Assembly (NCBI RefSeq): GCF_024713975.1
Contig: NC_091112.1
Span: 3,475,001-3,539,000, forward strand
DNA length: 64,000 nucleotides
Reading direction: 5' to 3'
Source of the DNA: Paralichthys olivaceus
Taxonomy: Eukaryota > Chordata > Actinopteri > Pleuronectiformes > Paralichthyidae
A program made the position numbers and the translations under genes. This document shows positions 12,166 through 24,644 of the stretch, one piece after another (positions within the stretch are counted from its first letter, which is position 1; each line of letters begins with the position of its first letter). Below the pieces are notes generated by a model. It did no database searches, had not been told where the DNA came from, and was given only the letters and a program-made list of their open reading frames with translations.

Positions 12166-15036
12166 AAAAACCTCCGAATGTTAAAGAAGGTGATAAAAGA
12201 TTCCCTCGTCTGTCAGAGTGACAGATTAACAACTCACAGAAATCATCCCCCACATCCAGACTCCCAGTTTCCTAAATCCAGAAATCAGTTTCATCTCAGC
12301 GTAATGGAAAAAGGTTCTGGTGTTGTGGCTCAGTACAGTACGGACACCTGCAGGAGTCCATCTCGGTCACTGGATCAATCTAATCCTTCAGACAAACGTG
12401 TGATGCACCGGTTCAATCACGCCAAACAAAGGCCGTACAGAGATCTATTCCCTTCACCTGGGAGCTGCAAGGTGAAAGGAGCAGTTACTTTATAAAAGCA
12501 GACAATGTCCAGGCCCCTGATAACCTTCGTTTCTGACTCCAGTCCCCTCAGAATGAAGAGTTTCACTGGGGGCCAATTATACCTTTCGATCCCCGACTCT
12601 CTGGTCTAAATATCCAACGAACACGACTCGAGAATGAAGCGGTTTGTCAGAATAGAGCACACGGAACACACGACGGGCCTTTTTTGTAAAAACGTGTTTC
12701 CAACTACAGCTTGAATCAGTCGTGTCTGTTTTAAATTTCAATTAAAACCTGCATTTAGCTCGTTTTTATAACTTGTAATTGACCAATAATCATCAGAGAA
12801 TCGAAGCACTTTGATTTTTTTTATTTTTTTTTTGGCTTCTCTCAAAACAAAAAAACGTGGCATCAGTTGTGTGAAGCTGCTCGAGAATAGAAAATAACCC
12901 TGCACGGTGACAACAAGCTCTGGAGATGCAGAGAAAGAAATAAGAAGCAGCTTCATTTCTAACTCCGTCAAAGAGGTTATGAGTTCATCGTCTGATTTTT
13001 ACACAAAACTTCGGAAAGTGATTTCCACAAAAATGGAGAGAAGAGCGTCGGCCTGGGAAGAGATGTGATTCTATTCATCTCATGTTAGTGGAGAGAAACT
13101 TGTTATCCTCTCAGTCGGCATCATTTTTCATTCTTAGTCTTTAATTATCACTTTGTCATCTATCAGTTACTGTATTTTCTTTTCACATTAACTTTTTTTA
13201 AGTTTGTCACTGCGACGCCTCCGTAAGGGGCAGATCCAGGATTTATTTTACACCTCTAACATTTATCAAAATCTTTCAGGAACCTCATCATTTTATTTCT
13301 TCTGCAACTTTTGTTAATTGTTATGAAACTGTAGCTGTTCATTTGATTTCTCTTGCACAGACACACATAGTTAAGATCAATATATGTCACATGAATTCAT
13401 CACTGACGTTTCCATATTTACACCATAAGGAGCGTTGAGCAGGACGTGTTCTGCTTAATGACTTTCTAGTTTTCTTGTGTAACTAGTGATGCAAAGTTAG
13501 TGCTGGATAAATAAAGTTTTTAAAGGGTTTACTCGCTTCTCTCTGTCAACATCTCTCGTTCATTTTTGTTTGTGTTTTATCCCGAAAATATGTCTGTTTC
13601 TCAATTAACATAAAAACGCTGGTCGTTCGGCTACAATATCTTTACAGCATCTGCGTAAAAAACCCTGATAAATTCCTCGTTCATTATCAGTTTTCTAGAC
13701 ACCTCGGTCTCCGTCTCGGCCGCTCTGTCTCCGAGCACAAGTTCCCATGACCCGTCACAATACAGTGATGATGTATTCAAGCAGTGATGTATGAAATTTG
13801 GGCAAATAAAAAGCTTTGTCCCTCCACACTGGCTAATTATATGACAGATTGGAGCCCCGTTGTGTGTGGATTCTGTGAAGGAGCCCTCCGCCGCCCATCC
13901 CCCACCCAATAAAGAGGCCACTTGCTAAAAAAAAAAAAAAAAAAAAAAAAATTCCTCTATAGCCTCCCTTTTCTATTCTTTGTTAGAAGATTACATTTTT
14001 TCACCACATTTTGGAATGACAAAATGGGGGAGAACTGTGGGTTTTCTGGAGGGGGACCCTGTGTGCTCGGGCAGTGACAGAGGGGGCCAGGACAGCAGTC
14101 AGTGGCGCTTTAAAAAGATTTTCTCAAGCAGAAATATTTAATCTTCTCGGGGAAAATAAAGCAGTGAAAAAAAAAAAAAAAAAAAAAAACAGAGGACAAA
14201 AAGAAGCTAATCATCCACAGGTCCAAACCCCCCCCCCTCCCCACCTCCACCTCCGTCTCCTCCTCCGCCACCACCTCCCTCCCTCCCTGGAGTTATCTGT
14301 AAAAAAAACAAAAACACAAGAGAGACAAAGATTATGTAAGTTTGATGGAATAAATCTGCATGTATAATTGTGACGGGGGGTTCCCACATTTATGTGTCTC
14401 CACTCGTGAGACAGCTTTTCTGACTGTTAATTATTTATCAGCGTTACACTCAGACAGACTCCGGACAAAGGAAACATGCATTCACTTAAAAAAATAAAGT
14501 CCAATTCTAATTTATAATGAAAATGATAAATTGAAAGAAAACAAAGGGAAACAGTTAAATTAAAATCTCGTGTATTTGCTCTTTCAGTTTGACTTTTTAT
14601 TTCCCTGAAACAGGAGCGAGCAACTCGTTTCTGGGCAGACTCCTGCGAGCGGCTAATTAGCGGAGCTGGAGGCCTCCACTTACTTTTAAAGTGAACTGTT
14701 TGTTGCGGTTGTTTTTTTTGTCGTGGGAACATATTCACACGCACACGTCACATGCAGGTGCAAAGACAACACTGAGGGGAAGACCGACACCCGCACTCCG
14801 ACTCCAAACCATGAAGTTTGAATTTTAAATAGACGATTTGAGTCAGGCCACAAATCAGAGAGGCTGCCGGGGTCCCTGTGCTCCGACCTTCACCACACCT
14901 GCACCTCCATCAGTCTGTGGTTTGGAGACTATTTATCAGACTCCAGTTTCTGCCCATATTTATTTTTATTAATTATTTTATTTTTAGCACAAAAAAACTG
15001 CCATCCAACATTTGATGCACGGGACATTAGCTCAGT
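12166..15036. other. Intergenic, no gene seen; poly-A runs
   Basis: AT-rich with poly-A runs near 13927-13951 and 14167-14189 and a CT-rich run at 14228-14290. 13725-13925 (repeat-free, GGGCAAATAAAAAGCTTTG, GGCTAATTATATGACAG) is a weak regulatory candidate. Frames here are short and featureless. Confidence 0.35.
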
Positions 15037-15296
15037 GTGTCTCAGTTCAGAGGCTGCATCCTTCGAAGGCTGCATTTCCACGTCGCCTCCAATGGGTCCT
15101 TCCTGGACCAACCTATCCCAGGATAGGCATCCGATGGTTCACGTTATCACTCTATCTATGACGCTTCCACTCAAACAAACAAGTAACACGTAACAAAAAA
15201 TGTGAGTGACATTTCAACTTTTTCGTGGTGAAGCTGATCACAGAAATCTTCTGTCGACCGCGTCCTCCGAGGGATGCATCCCCCGAATTGAGACAC
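15037..15296. mobile_element. MITE-like element with ~33-bp terminal inverted repeats
   Basis: The left end starts GTGTCTCAGTTCAGAGGCTG and continues CATCCTTCGAAGG. The right end, read in reverse complement, starts GTGTCTCAATTCGGGGGATG and continues CATCCCTCGGAGG. The two arms agree at most of 33 positions and face inward about 260 bp apart. There is no transposase frame inside, so this would be a non-autonomous DNA element. I could not define a clean target-site duplication. Confidence 0.65.
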
Positions 15297-15299
15297 TTC

Positions 15300-16899
15300 C
15301 CAGTGCATATTGTGGGTTTTATTTATTTCTTTGCACGATGAAGAGCTAAAGTGCAAAAACTGGAGGATTTCTTAAAGGTCACAGTTGGTTTATCTAATGA
15401 AATTTGAGTTTCACTTTATAACGTTATCGCTCTGTAATGTAGGATAATGTTGTTTTTTTTTACACAGGATTCTTGTAGGTGAGTAAAAGTTTACACATTT
15501 CAGCACCATCTTCATCTTAAGTTCATCAAACTGTATTTTAAACTTAATTCTATCTTTTGTTGTGTCTTGTGATGTTGTTGAGCCTGAACACTGGCGTCAT
15601 ACATCACACCCTGCCTGTGACTGATACCACAGGCTCCAGTTTTGGACACAACCTTGATGTTGTGGTCCTGCAGCGATCGGAGTTTATCCTCTCGGCATCT
15701 GGCTGTGATGGTGGAGAGGATGAGGGGAAGCATCTGTGGGTCCCACCCCCCGCGCTCGTGGAGCCGAGGCTGAGGAACTCTTGGCAGCGGCCCAGTGAAG
15801 AGGTGGCTGGAGTATTAGCTGCACAACTTCCCCCACGACGAAGGTTAAAATCCTTTCACAGTCTCCTCCCTCCCACAGCAGCACAGAGCATATGCTCTTA
15901 AAAACATATGGTCAGCAACAAAACTCCAAAAACACTGAAAACAATGAAAACGCTCGCTTTGAACCAAAGGAGCTAAATGTGTTGATGGTTTTTCATGAAT
16001 TAAAGGAGATTAGAGGATTCAGTGTCAGGCCGAGGTGATTTATCTCGCACATATTGTCCCAATTAGCACGATTATGGCGACGGCTCAGGCGGCTTGACCT
16101 TCGACAACCATCCTCATTTGTATCGTGTCAACGGAATAACAGCTCCTAAATCACGGCTCCTCACTCCCAGGTCGAATTACCACACGCCTAAAATCTGAGA
16201 TCCCAAAGACACAGAGAAGAGACGCAGCTCAGAGAGAACGCTCCAGAATGTGACTGTGTCTTTTTGTAAACAACCTTTATTTGGAGCAGCAAAGAAGAAA
16301 AGATGAAATCTGATCTCAGCATGAATCGTATACAATTTTAAATTAAGACCTGACCATGAAATAAAGTGCTTTCATAAGTAGAGGGAAAAAAAATTAAGTA
16401 ATTACTATTTGTAACTTTGTTTTTTAATTAAAAAAAGTGTTTTTCACAAAATTATATTTAGTAAAAATAAACTATAATCAGGAATGAATAAAAGTAGCTT
16501 GATATAAAAGTCGTACTGGCCAAATTAAATTATTTGTTAGGCGATTAAAACTGAACAGAAAGTAAAGAAAAGTGTCCATAAACATGCACACACACAAAAT
16601 AAATATTGGTATCAGTATTTTTTTTATAAAGTACATATAAAGGCAAAGTATGCATTGTAATTTGAGCAGTAAGTCGTATTTTGTATTTAGTTCACTTAAA
16701 ATACACATTTTTAAAAGTATGCTTAAAAGTTGAGTTAAAAAAAGTTATAAAAAATGAAAATGACAGTAGATAAAAAAGTTTATAGAAAGAAAGAATCTAA
16801 GAGAAATTTTTTTTGTTGCATTTGAACTTGTGTGGTGTGGTCTCCTGATGAGATGCTGGTTTGTGGAGCCCCGTCTGTGGTGGGAAAAGTCACAGAGTA

Positions 16900-16960
<61 letters not shown>

Positions 16961-17104
16961 GGCTGCAGGCGGAGGGAGATCAGCAGGGACAGTGACGCTG
17001 CTCCGCCCCTGTATTGAAATGAATCTCTGGATGTTTTGTTTTGGCTAATGGCTGACGTGTCCGCTCGTATGTCTGTGTCACACTACTGGCCGAGGCAGCC
17101 TCCC

Positions 17105-17137
<33 letters not shown>

Positions 17138-18865
17138 ATTTTGGAGTAGGGCAGTTCTGGGTGGCTGGGGTTTTTTTTTCGTAAAGAGTGGGGGGGGGGG
17201 GGTCAGGCTTCGAAGGGAGCACAGGGAATGAGACCCATTCATCCCTCCACCCATAACCCCCCCGATTGGCATATGGCATGGCATTGTCCTTGGCCGCTGA
17301 GCCAGAAGTGATGCAATTTGTTGGCATGTCCTGTCATTTCACAAACTACCCATCCCATTGAGGCCTCGAGAAAACTACAACAGAAGACATGGAAGGGCAG
17401 CCAACAGCTCGGCTTCTGCCAGACTCCCTCTGCAGGGAAACACTCAGACACCGAAACGTTTAACCATATTCATCCTGGTCCCAATCAGAGTGATAACACG
17501 AAAATATGCCCTTTGATTAAGTTTGGAAATTCACAGCTCGTAAGAATAATATTTGCTGAAGTTCGGAAAAAGTTTGTGTGGTTGAAAATTGTAATTACAA
17601 TGAAAGATTTTAAGCTGAGGTCGATCAAAAAGTGCTGGAAAGCATTTGTACAGGAGACGTATTCAAATTAGTTTTCTTCTTTAAATGTTCTGACTGTTCA
17701 GAAAACTTTCCTCAAAGTGTCCATTGCTGCAGCTCCTCTCTTCAGCCTCTGGCTCCAACACTTGGTTTTAGCTTCTCTCTCTTTAGTAAACTTTACTTGA
17801 CTTAACTTTACTCTGGCTTTGTTAGGGGGCGTGTCCCACTGGCCTCCAGGTGTGCCTTGCGTTAGGGCCTGTCCGACAAAGGTGGTTGATACGACTCTGC
17901 TGGCCGGACCATGTACTGCATGTCAGTGCTCGAATATGTGCTAAAGGATATACTGACAATACAAATATTTTAAGTATTAGGTGAAAGTATCCAAAGCAGA
18001 GTATTGAAACCAAATACAAGTACACACTTAAAGATAAATAACTGTAAAGTTGTGCATTGGACATGAGGATGGTCTTTAAAAAGCTCTTGACCTCGAGTCG
18101 TCTAATGTTTAATTTAACTGTCGCAGACTCGACGGAGGGAGGAGGTGAAAATCTTCAAAGACCACGTCCGATGCTTTGTGAGGCATCAAATCCAGCTCCA
18201 GATCCCATTGTGCAGAGTTGGCTCATACTTGACCTCACCTTCTGTTGGGATATCCTGTTGAAAGAGGCGACCCGGCTCGGACCGCCCGCACAAAGAGGAT
18301 TTCCCTCCAGGGAAACTCTGAGCTGTCAGTGGGAGATGCTGCTGCTGCTGCTGCTGCTGCTGAGGCTGCTGTCGAGTTTCTGATCCGTGGCTTTGAACGA
18401 GCCGGGGGCCTGAGAAGGATCGAGGACGGAGACATGTTGTTGTTGTTGTTGTTGTTGTGTTTGACTGATAATCTGTCATATCTGGTGAAAAACATCCAAC
18501 ACACACAGACTTCAATACACAAACGTTTCCCCGACTCTGCAGCTGTGGGTTTGGAGCCGCATAAAGAAATCGTGCAGATGATTTATTCTTGTGAGTCAAC
18601 TCTACAGTGCTGCCTCTGGTGGGGATGAGTCAGTAGTCCAGGTTCGATGCCGCTCGTCTCGGTTTACCACAGGATCATCTCACATGTAGAGTAAATTCTT
18701 TTGCTGTTATGTGATGTCTGAGCAGACATCACCAGATATTCAGTAGTCACACTCAGGTGTCAGCGGTTCCTCTGCTGGTGATGTCTTACTCTGTGTCGGT
18801 AAATAAAACTGCCACCGCTTTACTGTTTAAAGTTACTGTGTGAGTTTCAAACAAAGGAAAAATAC
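15300..18865. other. Intergenic; microsatellites and candidate regulatory blocks
   Basis: Holds TG repeats at 16902-16959 and 17107-17135, a G run at 17190-17202, a CTG run at 18338-18362 and a TTG run at 18436-18458. 15985-16160 (GGTGATTTATCTCGCACATA, CCCAATTAGCACGATTATGG) and 17220-17370 (GGCATATGGCATGGCATTGT) are repeat-free blocks resembling conserved elements. The 114-codon frame at 15557-15901 and frames over the trinucleotide runs are not supported as genes. Confidence 0.35.
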
Positions 18866-19385
18866 ATTTTCTTTAATTTCCCTTCTTTTCATTTCTTCCT
18901 TTCCTTATTTTTCTCTCTCATCCTAAATTGTTTTACAGTGCGTTCTTTCATTTTTCCTTTCGTTTTCTTTCCTTTTCCATCTTTTCATTCTTCCAATTAT
19001 CCTTTGTCCATTGTCCACAATCCTTTACTTTCCCTTTTTCCTTCATCTTTTCTCTCCCTGCCCTTCCTGTTCTTCTTTTTCCCTTAACCCCATTCATCCT
19101 CTTTTCTCTTTTGTTTCATTTCCTTTCTCCTCCCTTTGCTTAATCTTTCCTTTCCTTATGTTTGTTCCTTCATCCCACATGTTTTAATTCTGTCTTATTT
19201 CCTTCCATATATTCTCTTTGCTTGATTTTATCATTCTTAAGTCAAACTACTGCTCAACTGTTTCCTTTTTTTGTTTCCTTTTTTCATTTTCTCCTCATGC
19301 ATCCTCCTTTCCTTTCCTTTCTCTCTTGTTTCCAGTTGTTCCCCTGCTCTCCTTCCCCGTGCATCCTCCTCTCCTCTCCTCTCCT
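18866..19385 (+). repeat. Long polypyrimidine (CT-rich) tract
   Basis: About 520 bases in which the plus strand is almost all C and T, made of degenerate CTTTC/TTCC/TCCTTT units, ending in a purer CTCTC run near 19370-19385. Such strand-asymmetric tracts can form triplex DNA. Frames through it encode only Phe/Ser/Leu/Pro-rich low complexity and are rejected. Confidence 0.6.
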
Positions 19386-19390
19386 GTGAG

Positions 19391-20780
19391 ACAGCCCGTC
19401 ATATTCCTCGTGCGGCACGAGTAATCTGTACAATCTTCACCCTCCGCAGGTCGTCTCGCTTCATCAATTAGAAAATGTGTTGGCATCACGGGCAAAGAGC
19501 TGAGTAATGCTGATGATGTCATCGACGCCACCCGCCGCTTACAAATCAAAACAAGGTCATAAATCATGTGGCAGATGTCTCCCTCATTCGATTAACACAG
19601 TGTCCATATGGTTCACAGTTGTATATCAATCAGCGGAATAAGCCGGCCGCTCACTGGACCTCTCCTCCGCTCAGACAGGCCTTAATGGAGAACACGCAGT
19701 AATACATAAACTGCTCAGGTTTTACACTTTGAAAACGTCGTGTTGCCAGAGCTGTTATTTTCATTAGGGCACACTGTCATCTTTTTATTTGTTTATAGTG
19801 TTGACGCGTTTGTTTTTTTGACAGTTCTCATTCTTTATTTTTTTTACGAGAATCCAATTTGCAGAGGCAGCCATTTGCATTTCCTGTAAAGTGCAGCTCT
19901 CAGCGACTGCTCAAAGCCTGATCTTCCGGGACTCTGAAGGTAGCAGGAGGTTATGATAATTTCACACACAATGAGGCCGCCGTCGTGAGCCTCATAACAC
20001 GAGCAGGCCTCAATGCTCCCTCTCTGCATATCAAAAACACGGCGTTTAACACGCCGCTCAAACCCGGCTCATCATCTGAAGACTCGTCCGACCATTATGG
20101 TTCTGAAAAAGATCTCAGAAATCATGCAAAATATAATGAAGGGATTTCACGCTGCAGATATGAGCCCAGTATGTGCACTAATTATTTCACTGCTGCAAAT
20201 GTATTCCATCGTGTTTCAAGTTCACTCTATTGATTTCAGTGTTGTTCCCTCTTAATAACATTTCTTTTATCTGTCAGACCTCATGCATAAGTCTCATTTA
20301 CATTCAGGTCTAAAGCCGATCAAACCTTTGAAGTAGGTGAATATGATTTATTCATTTTACTTCTGCTTTTTTTTTTTTTTTTTATTGAATTCAAGAACAC
20401 GTCTTTACACAAATCTTTTTTTGGCAGCTCAGCATTAAGACTCAAGTACCAGACAGAGAGTTTGATGAGGTAGAAATCTTATCATGTTACCGTGGTGACT
20501 CTTTAAATCTGGAGTAACAAACCAATGAGTTGTTTAGAGTGATAGAAATAAAAAACAGATAAATAATTATAAAACAAGGATAATTAATGTGGAAAGCTTC
20601 AAATAAAAGTATTGCCACTGAGGCTTCACTACCTCTGAGGCAGTACACCTATACTTCTAGTTTGCTTCAAACTAAATACTTTTAATAGTTTTTTATACAC
20701 ACAAGAAAAATCTCTCCTGTGACTTCCATTCATCGCCACTGACGACTAACAGCTACACAAGAAATTGCTTCTCAAACCCT
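19391..20780. other. Intergenic; candidate regulatory block at 19395-19720
   Basis: 19395-19720 is repeat-free and mixed in composition with several homeodomain-type sites (CTTCATCAATTAGAAAATG, CATTCGATTAACACAG). 19850-20300 is similar but weaker. A poly-T run lies near 20368-20384. No gene seen until the coiled-coil stretch that follows. Confidence 0.3.
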
Positions 20781-20819
20781 TTGTCCAACTTGGTCACACT
20801 GCAGCACCTGTTAATCAAC

Positions 20820-21668
20820 ATGCAGAGGATCAGCAGCTCAACAGACGCGACCCAAGAACAAGAGTGCACCAGCAGCACAATGCTGCAGGCCCTCCGCCAA
20901 GCCCTCCTGGTTTGGAAGACGGAGAACTGGGAGCTGGAGGCTGAAAATACGGCCCTGAAGGAGCAACGACAACCTCACCTGGGAAACAGAGAGAAAGAAG
21001 ATGGTGGAGCAGGTGCAGTCTTCTATTCTGTTTGATTCAACGCTTCGAGTCTGGACAGGCCAGAGAGAAGGAGCTGGAGAAGGAGCTCAGGGAAATGAAC
21101 ATGAGGATCCAAGTGAAGGAGCAAGAGGTCGTCTGCCTGAGTGCAGATGTTCAGCTCCACCAGGTCGAGACGGAGAAGGTCCAAAATGAGTGGAAGGAGA
21201 CATTTGAGGAGAGCTGTGAGGACAAGCTGAAGCTCAGCATCCTCCAACATGAGGTCGGCTCCGAGGAAATAGAGGATTCGCGGAAACAGATGATAAAGTC
21301 GGAGGAGAAGTGGTCCATCGAGCGGGAGGTGTCGCTCCAGAAAGAAAGTTACGTCAGCTCATTGTGATTTGAATCTTATGGATCTCATAGATTTGTTTCA
21401 GGTTTAGACTTTGAAAAAGAAAAGAGTGAAACTTATATTGTCTCTGTCTTTTCAGGAACTCGTCTTGAAGAATGACAAGCAGAGGATGAAGAAGGGAAAG
21501 AAAGAAGATGGAGAAGATAGAGAAGGAGGAAAAGGAAGACAGAGAAGGAACGATGAGGAGGAAGTTCTCCAGTTTTCTCCTCAAACGCTTCCATTTGTCC
21601 TAATCTCCTCTCCCTCCACCCTGTCAATCGTCCCCTCACCCCAACTCCCCCCACACCCTTACCCATGA
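20820..21668 (+). pseudogene. Unrecognised coiled-coil locus, probably decayed
   Basis: Three stretches on the plus strand read as one heptad-rich coiled coil but lie in different frames. The first, from ATG 20820, is Gln/Glu-rich with LEAENTALKEQ. The second, about 21032-21360, contains AREKELEKELREMNMRI and ends near QKESYVSSL. The third follows a good acceptor (TCTCTGTCTTTTCAG) at about 21455 and reads ELVLKNDKQRMKKGKK to a stop at 21666-21668. Going from the first to the second needs frame changes around 20990-21040, where any intron would be only about 40 bp, too short. The donor for the roughly 80-bp final intron would be near 21366. An AATAAA lies at 21763-21768. It could be a relic, a retrocopy fragment or a gene with a sequencing error; I do not recognise the family. 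Confidence 0.4.
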
Positions 21669-22480
21669 TACCCCCTCCCTCCCTCCTTTCCTACCCTCCT
21701 TACCCTCCCTCCTTTTCTCACCCTTCACTTCAGACTGACATTTCTTACAAAGTAAAATCATGAATAAATAACAAGGTCTTTTCATTGAGATGACAGTTTG
21801 CTCTTTTCGGAGGTTCAACGTTTTTTTGTAGCTGACAAAACAGAAAATGTCTGATAAAGTTCTGTGGGAATGAAAATCAAAGATTCATAAATTTGTAGCC
21901 TGACATTGATGGAATATGATAATAGATTATTGATCGTTGGTCATGTCTGAAAACAGTTATACTGTCACTGTCATTTTCTATCTTTTATATAAAATAATTC
22001 CGTCATTACAAATATTTAAGATGTTATCACATTTAAGCAATGAGTCCCAAGCCAAGTGTCTTTTAGATGTTTTAAAGATAAAGTTGTGTGTTTATTAGTC
22101 TCAATTCTCAAACCGACTAATTGGGTTTGCACAATTAATATCTCAACACCCCAACAACAGCTGCTATTCACTTTCCATGTGAATTCACTGGTGGATCCTC
22201 CATCGCTTCGGATTAAATGGCTGATGTATGTGCCTCATTGTCAATTGAGTGTTGTCTGGTGGGTACTTGAAAATGCATTAACCTACAAACCAGGGAGAAT
22301 AAGCCAGAGAGGTTCCATGTAAAACCAGTGAACCCATTAAAAGGCCTGATCAGAGCGCTCGGTTTATGAGTGTCTCCACTCCATCCTAATGTAGCTTTTA
22401 GATGATGCTAATAGATCACAGGCCATTGTGATCAGACAAGGTAATGGACCTTTGTCACAGCTTGCTGAGTATAGCTTCAG
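21669..22480. other. Intergenic; candidate regulatory block at 22110-22470
   Basis: After a CT-rich stretch, 22110-22470 is repeat-free with several SOX-type (CATTGT/ACAATG) and homeodomain-type cores, such as CATTGTCAATTGAGTG and GGCCATTGTGATCAGACAAG. It has the look of a conserved enhancer. No gene is supported. Confidence 0.35.
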
Positions 22481-22483
22481 GGC

Positions 22484-22539
22484 CACACACAAACACACTC
22501 ACACACACACACAAACACACACAAACACACACACACACA

Positions 22540-22577
<38 letters not shown>

Positions 22578-22677
22578 CGCTGATGTATTCACATGCACAG
22601 ACAAACACATCTACAAACACATCTGCAAAGGAAGCACATTAACATAAACACAGACATGCACACACTCTCAACCACTT

Positions 22678-22716
<39 letters not shown>

Positions 22717-23045
22717 CACAGACAGACATGGAAACATACAAACACGCATTAACATAAACTTAAACATGCACACACACGTATTTACATGCAGAGACAAACA
22801 CACAAACACATCTGCATGCAACACGTACATATAGACTTGCACACACACACATGCAAACTGTCTACCCCCAACACACACACACGTATGCACATGCACGATC
22901 AGACACACAAACATTAAAGAAACACATAAGCAAAGACACACACACACACAGGAAACAAGTAATGCTGACATGCACACACAAATGCACACACCAAACTCCC
23001 TCCACAAACATGCACATACACACACACACACATACACACACAATG
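22484..23045. repeat. CA-rich compound microsatellite cluster
   Basis: About 560 bp of interrupted (CA)n with ACATGCAC and ACAAACAC variants, densest at 22499-22575 and 22677-22714. Frames across it (Cys/Val on one strand, Thr/His on the other) are artefacts of the repeat. Confidence 0.9.
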
Positions 23046-24640
23046 ACCCTAATTAATAACGATTAGTCTTCTCTCAAACACACTCACAAAATGTGCAAAT
23101 GGAACAATAAATACAGCTTTTAAACGCAGCTTTTACAAGTGAAGTGAAACTATCTCCACTAATCATTAGTAAACATCGGCTGATTTGTCATTATCGCTCT
23201 GTGCGTGGAGGGGCAGATAAACCGGGGTCAGGTCTGGCACACGGCACAGATCGTCAAAGTTTAAAAGTGACGATCAAACATCTGCGAAAGTCCAAAAATA
23301 TAAAACTCAAGAGTGCGAACAGAGACGAAATTCAGTCTTTTTTAAATGTTAACAAACGACCGTTTGTACCGAAACCCCAAAACTCTTCATACAGTCTGCG
23401 TTAGCTTCATGTATCTTGATCAAACAAATGAATCTCACCTCCTAAACTCACTCAAATTACTAAAACACTTCTTACATGTCTCAAAATCGCTCCATAACAG
23501 CAAAAAAAACAGCCAGAGTTTGCAAAAGCTTGTACCCAGAGGCCAGAACTCCTACCTTTACTTTTGAAGCAACTGTCTATCATTCCTGTTTCAAATCATT
23601 TGAACTTGATTGCACTTTATGATGGAGGCACTTGTCTCTCTGATTTTTTAATTTTAAATTGCTTTTGGACTTTAATTTTGAAAAAAAGAGAAGCAAATAA
23701 AAGACATTAAATTGCATTTGATAACGAAAGTGCACATGGCTGTCGTTGAAGGCCTCAGCCGTATTTTCAAATTGAGTCACACAAAACATCGTTCACCTTT
23801 ATTTTGAGCAGTGAACGTGGATTTATTTTTTGAATCTGAACATTAGCTGCTCTGACTCCGTGCCTGTCTGAAACACTGGTCTAATGTTTTCTCTGAGTCA
23901 ATATCATCTCCTCCATCTGTGACCGGACCATCAGAGCAGCGTCTGACAAACAGCTCGTTGTTTCAGCCCAGAGAGACGGACACACAGAGAGCACGCTGGT
24001 GATAGTGGGTTAATAGGGGACGTAAAAAAAAATAATGATTAGCCTACTATGTAAATGGCAATTAAAGGACACTAAGTGCTGCAGGCGTTGTCCTTGCATT
24101 TCACGCTTGGTTTTGATAGGAACACACTCAGCTGCTGAGAGCCGCTGGCCTCATTTGTCACAATGAGGCAGAGGTGGGGGGGGAGGAGATGTGGCACATT
24201 AAATCAATTAAGTGTAATAGAAAAGGTGATCAGGAGAATTAGTCCTCAGCTCAGCATCCAACATGTATGAGCTGTAAATAATCACATTATTACAGTTTCT
24301 GTGTTTACACTTGTCTACACCCCGAAACAAAACTTCTGGGCCCACTCCTCAGATCCACAGCAAAACACTGACGAATGACAGAGAGCTGCGACGAGCCGCT
24401 GGACAACGAGCTTCATCAGTTTTACTTCAGGTGTAAGTGGAGAGGAGGGGGTCTGATGACGAGGGGGGGGGGAAGAAGGAGAAGACGAGGATGGAGTCAG
24501 TCCACATCCTCGCTCACTGACCTCCTCAGACTGTCAGTGATCACACAGCAGCAGGGACACTGGATTTGCATAGAAGCACACTGCCACCTAGTGAGAGTTT
24601 GTATCCAAAAACCACAGAAGTGAGGAGGAGGTCCGTCACG
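23046..24640. other. Intergenic; candidate regulatory block at 24000-24300
   Basis: 24000-24300 carries AATAATGATTAGCCTACTAT, TAAATGGCAATTAAAGGAC, TTTGTCACAATGAGGCAG and TTAAATCAATTAAGTG in a repeat-free context. This is one of the most enhancer-like stretches of the desert by eye. Frames elsewhere in the interval are unsupported. Confidence 0.35.
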
Positions 24641-24644
24641 TCAG

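Noticed and set aside
15557-15901. 114-codon frame on the plus strand
   Set aside because: No domain, no splice context, and an overlapping frame of similar length on the other strand.
18186-18628. Poly-Gln/Asn/Ala frames on both strands
   Set aside because: Created by CTG and TTG trinucleotide runs; no flanking coding signal.
22639-23043. 134-codon Cys/Val-rich frame
   Set aside because: Translation of the CA/TG microsatellite cluster.
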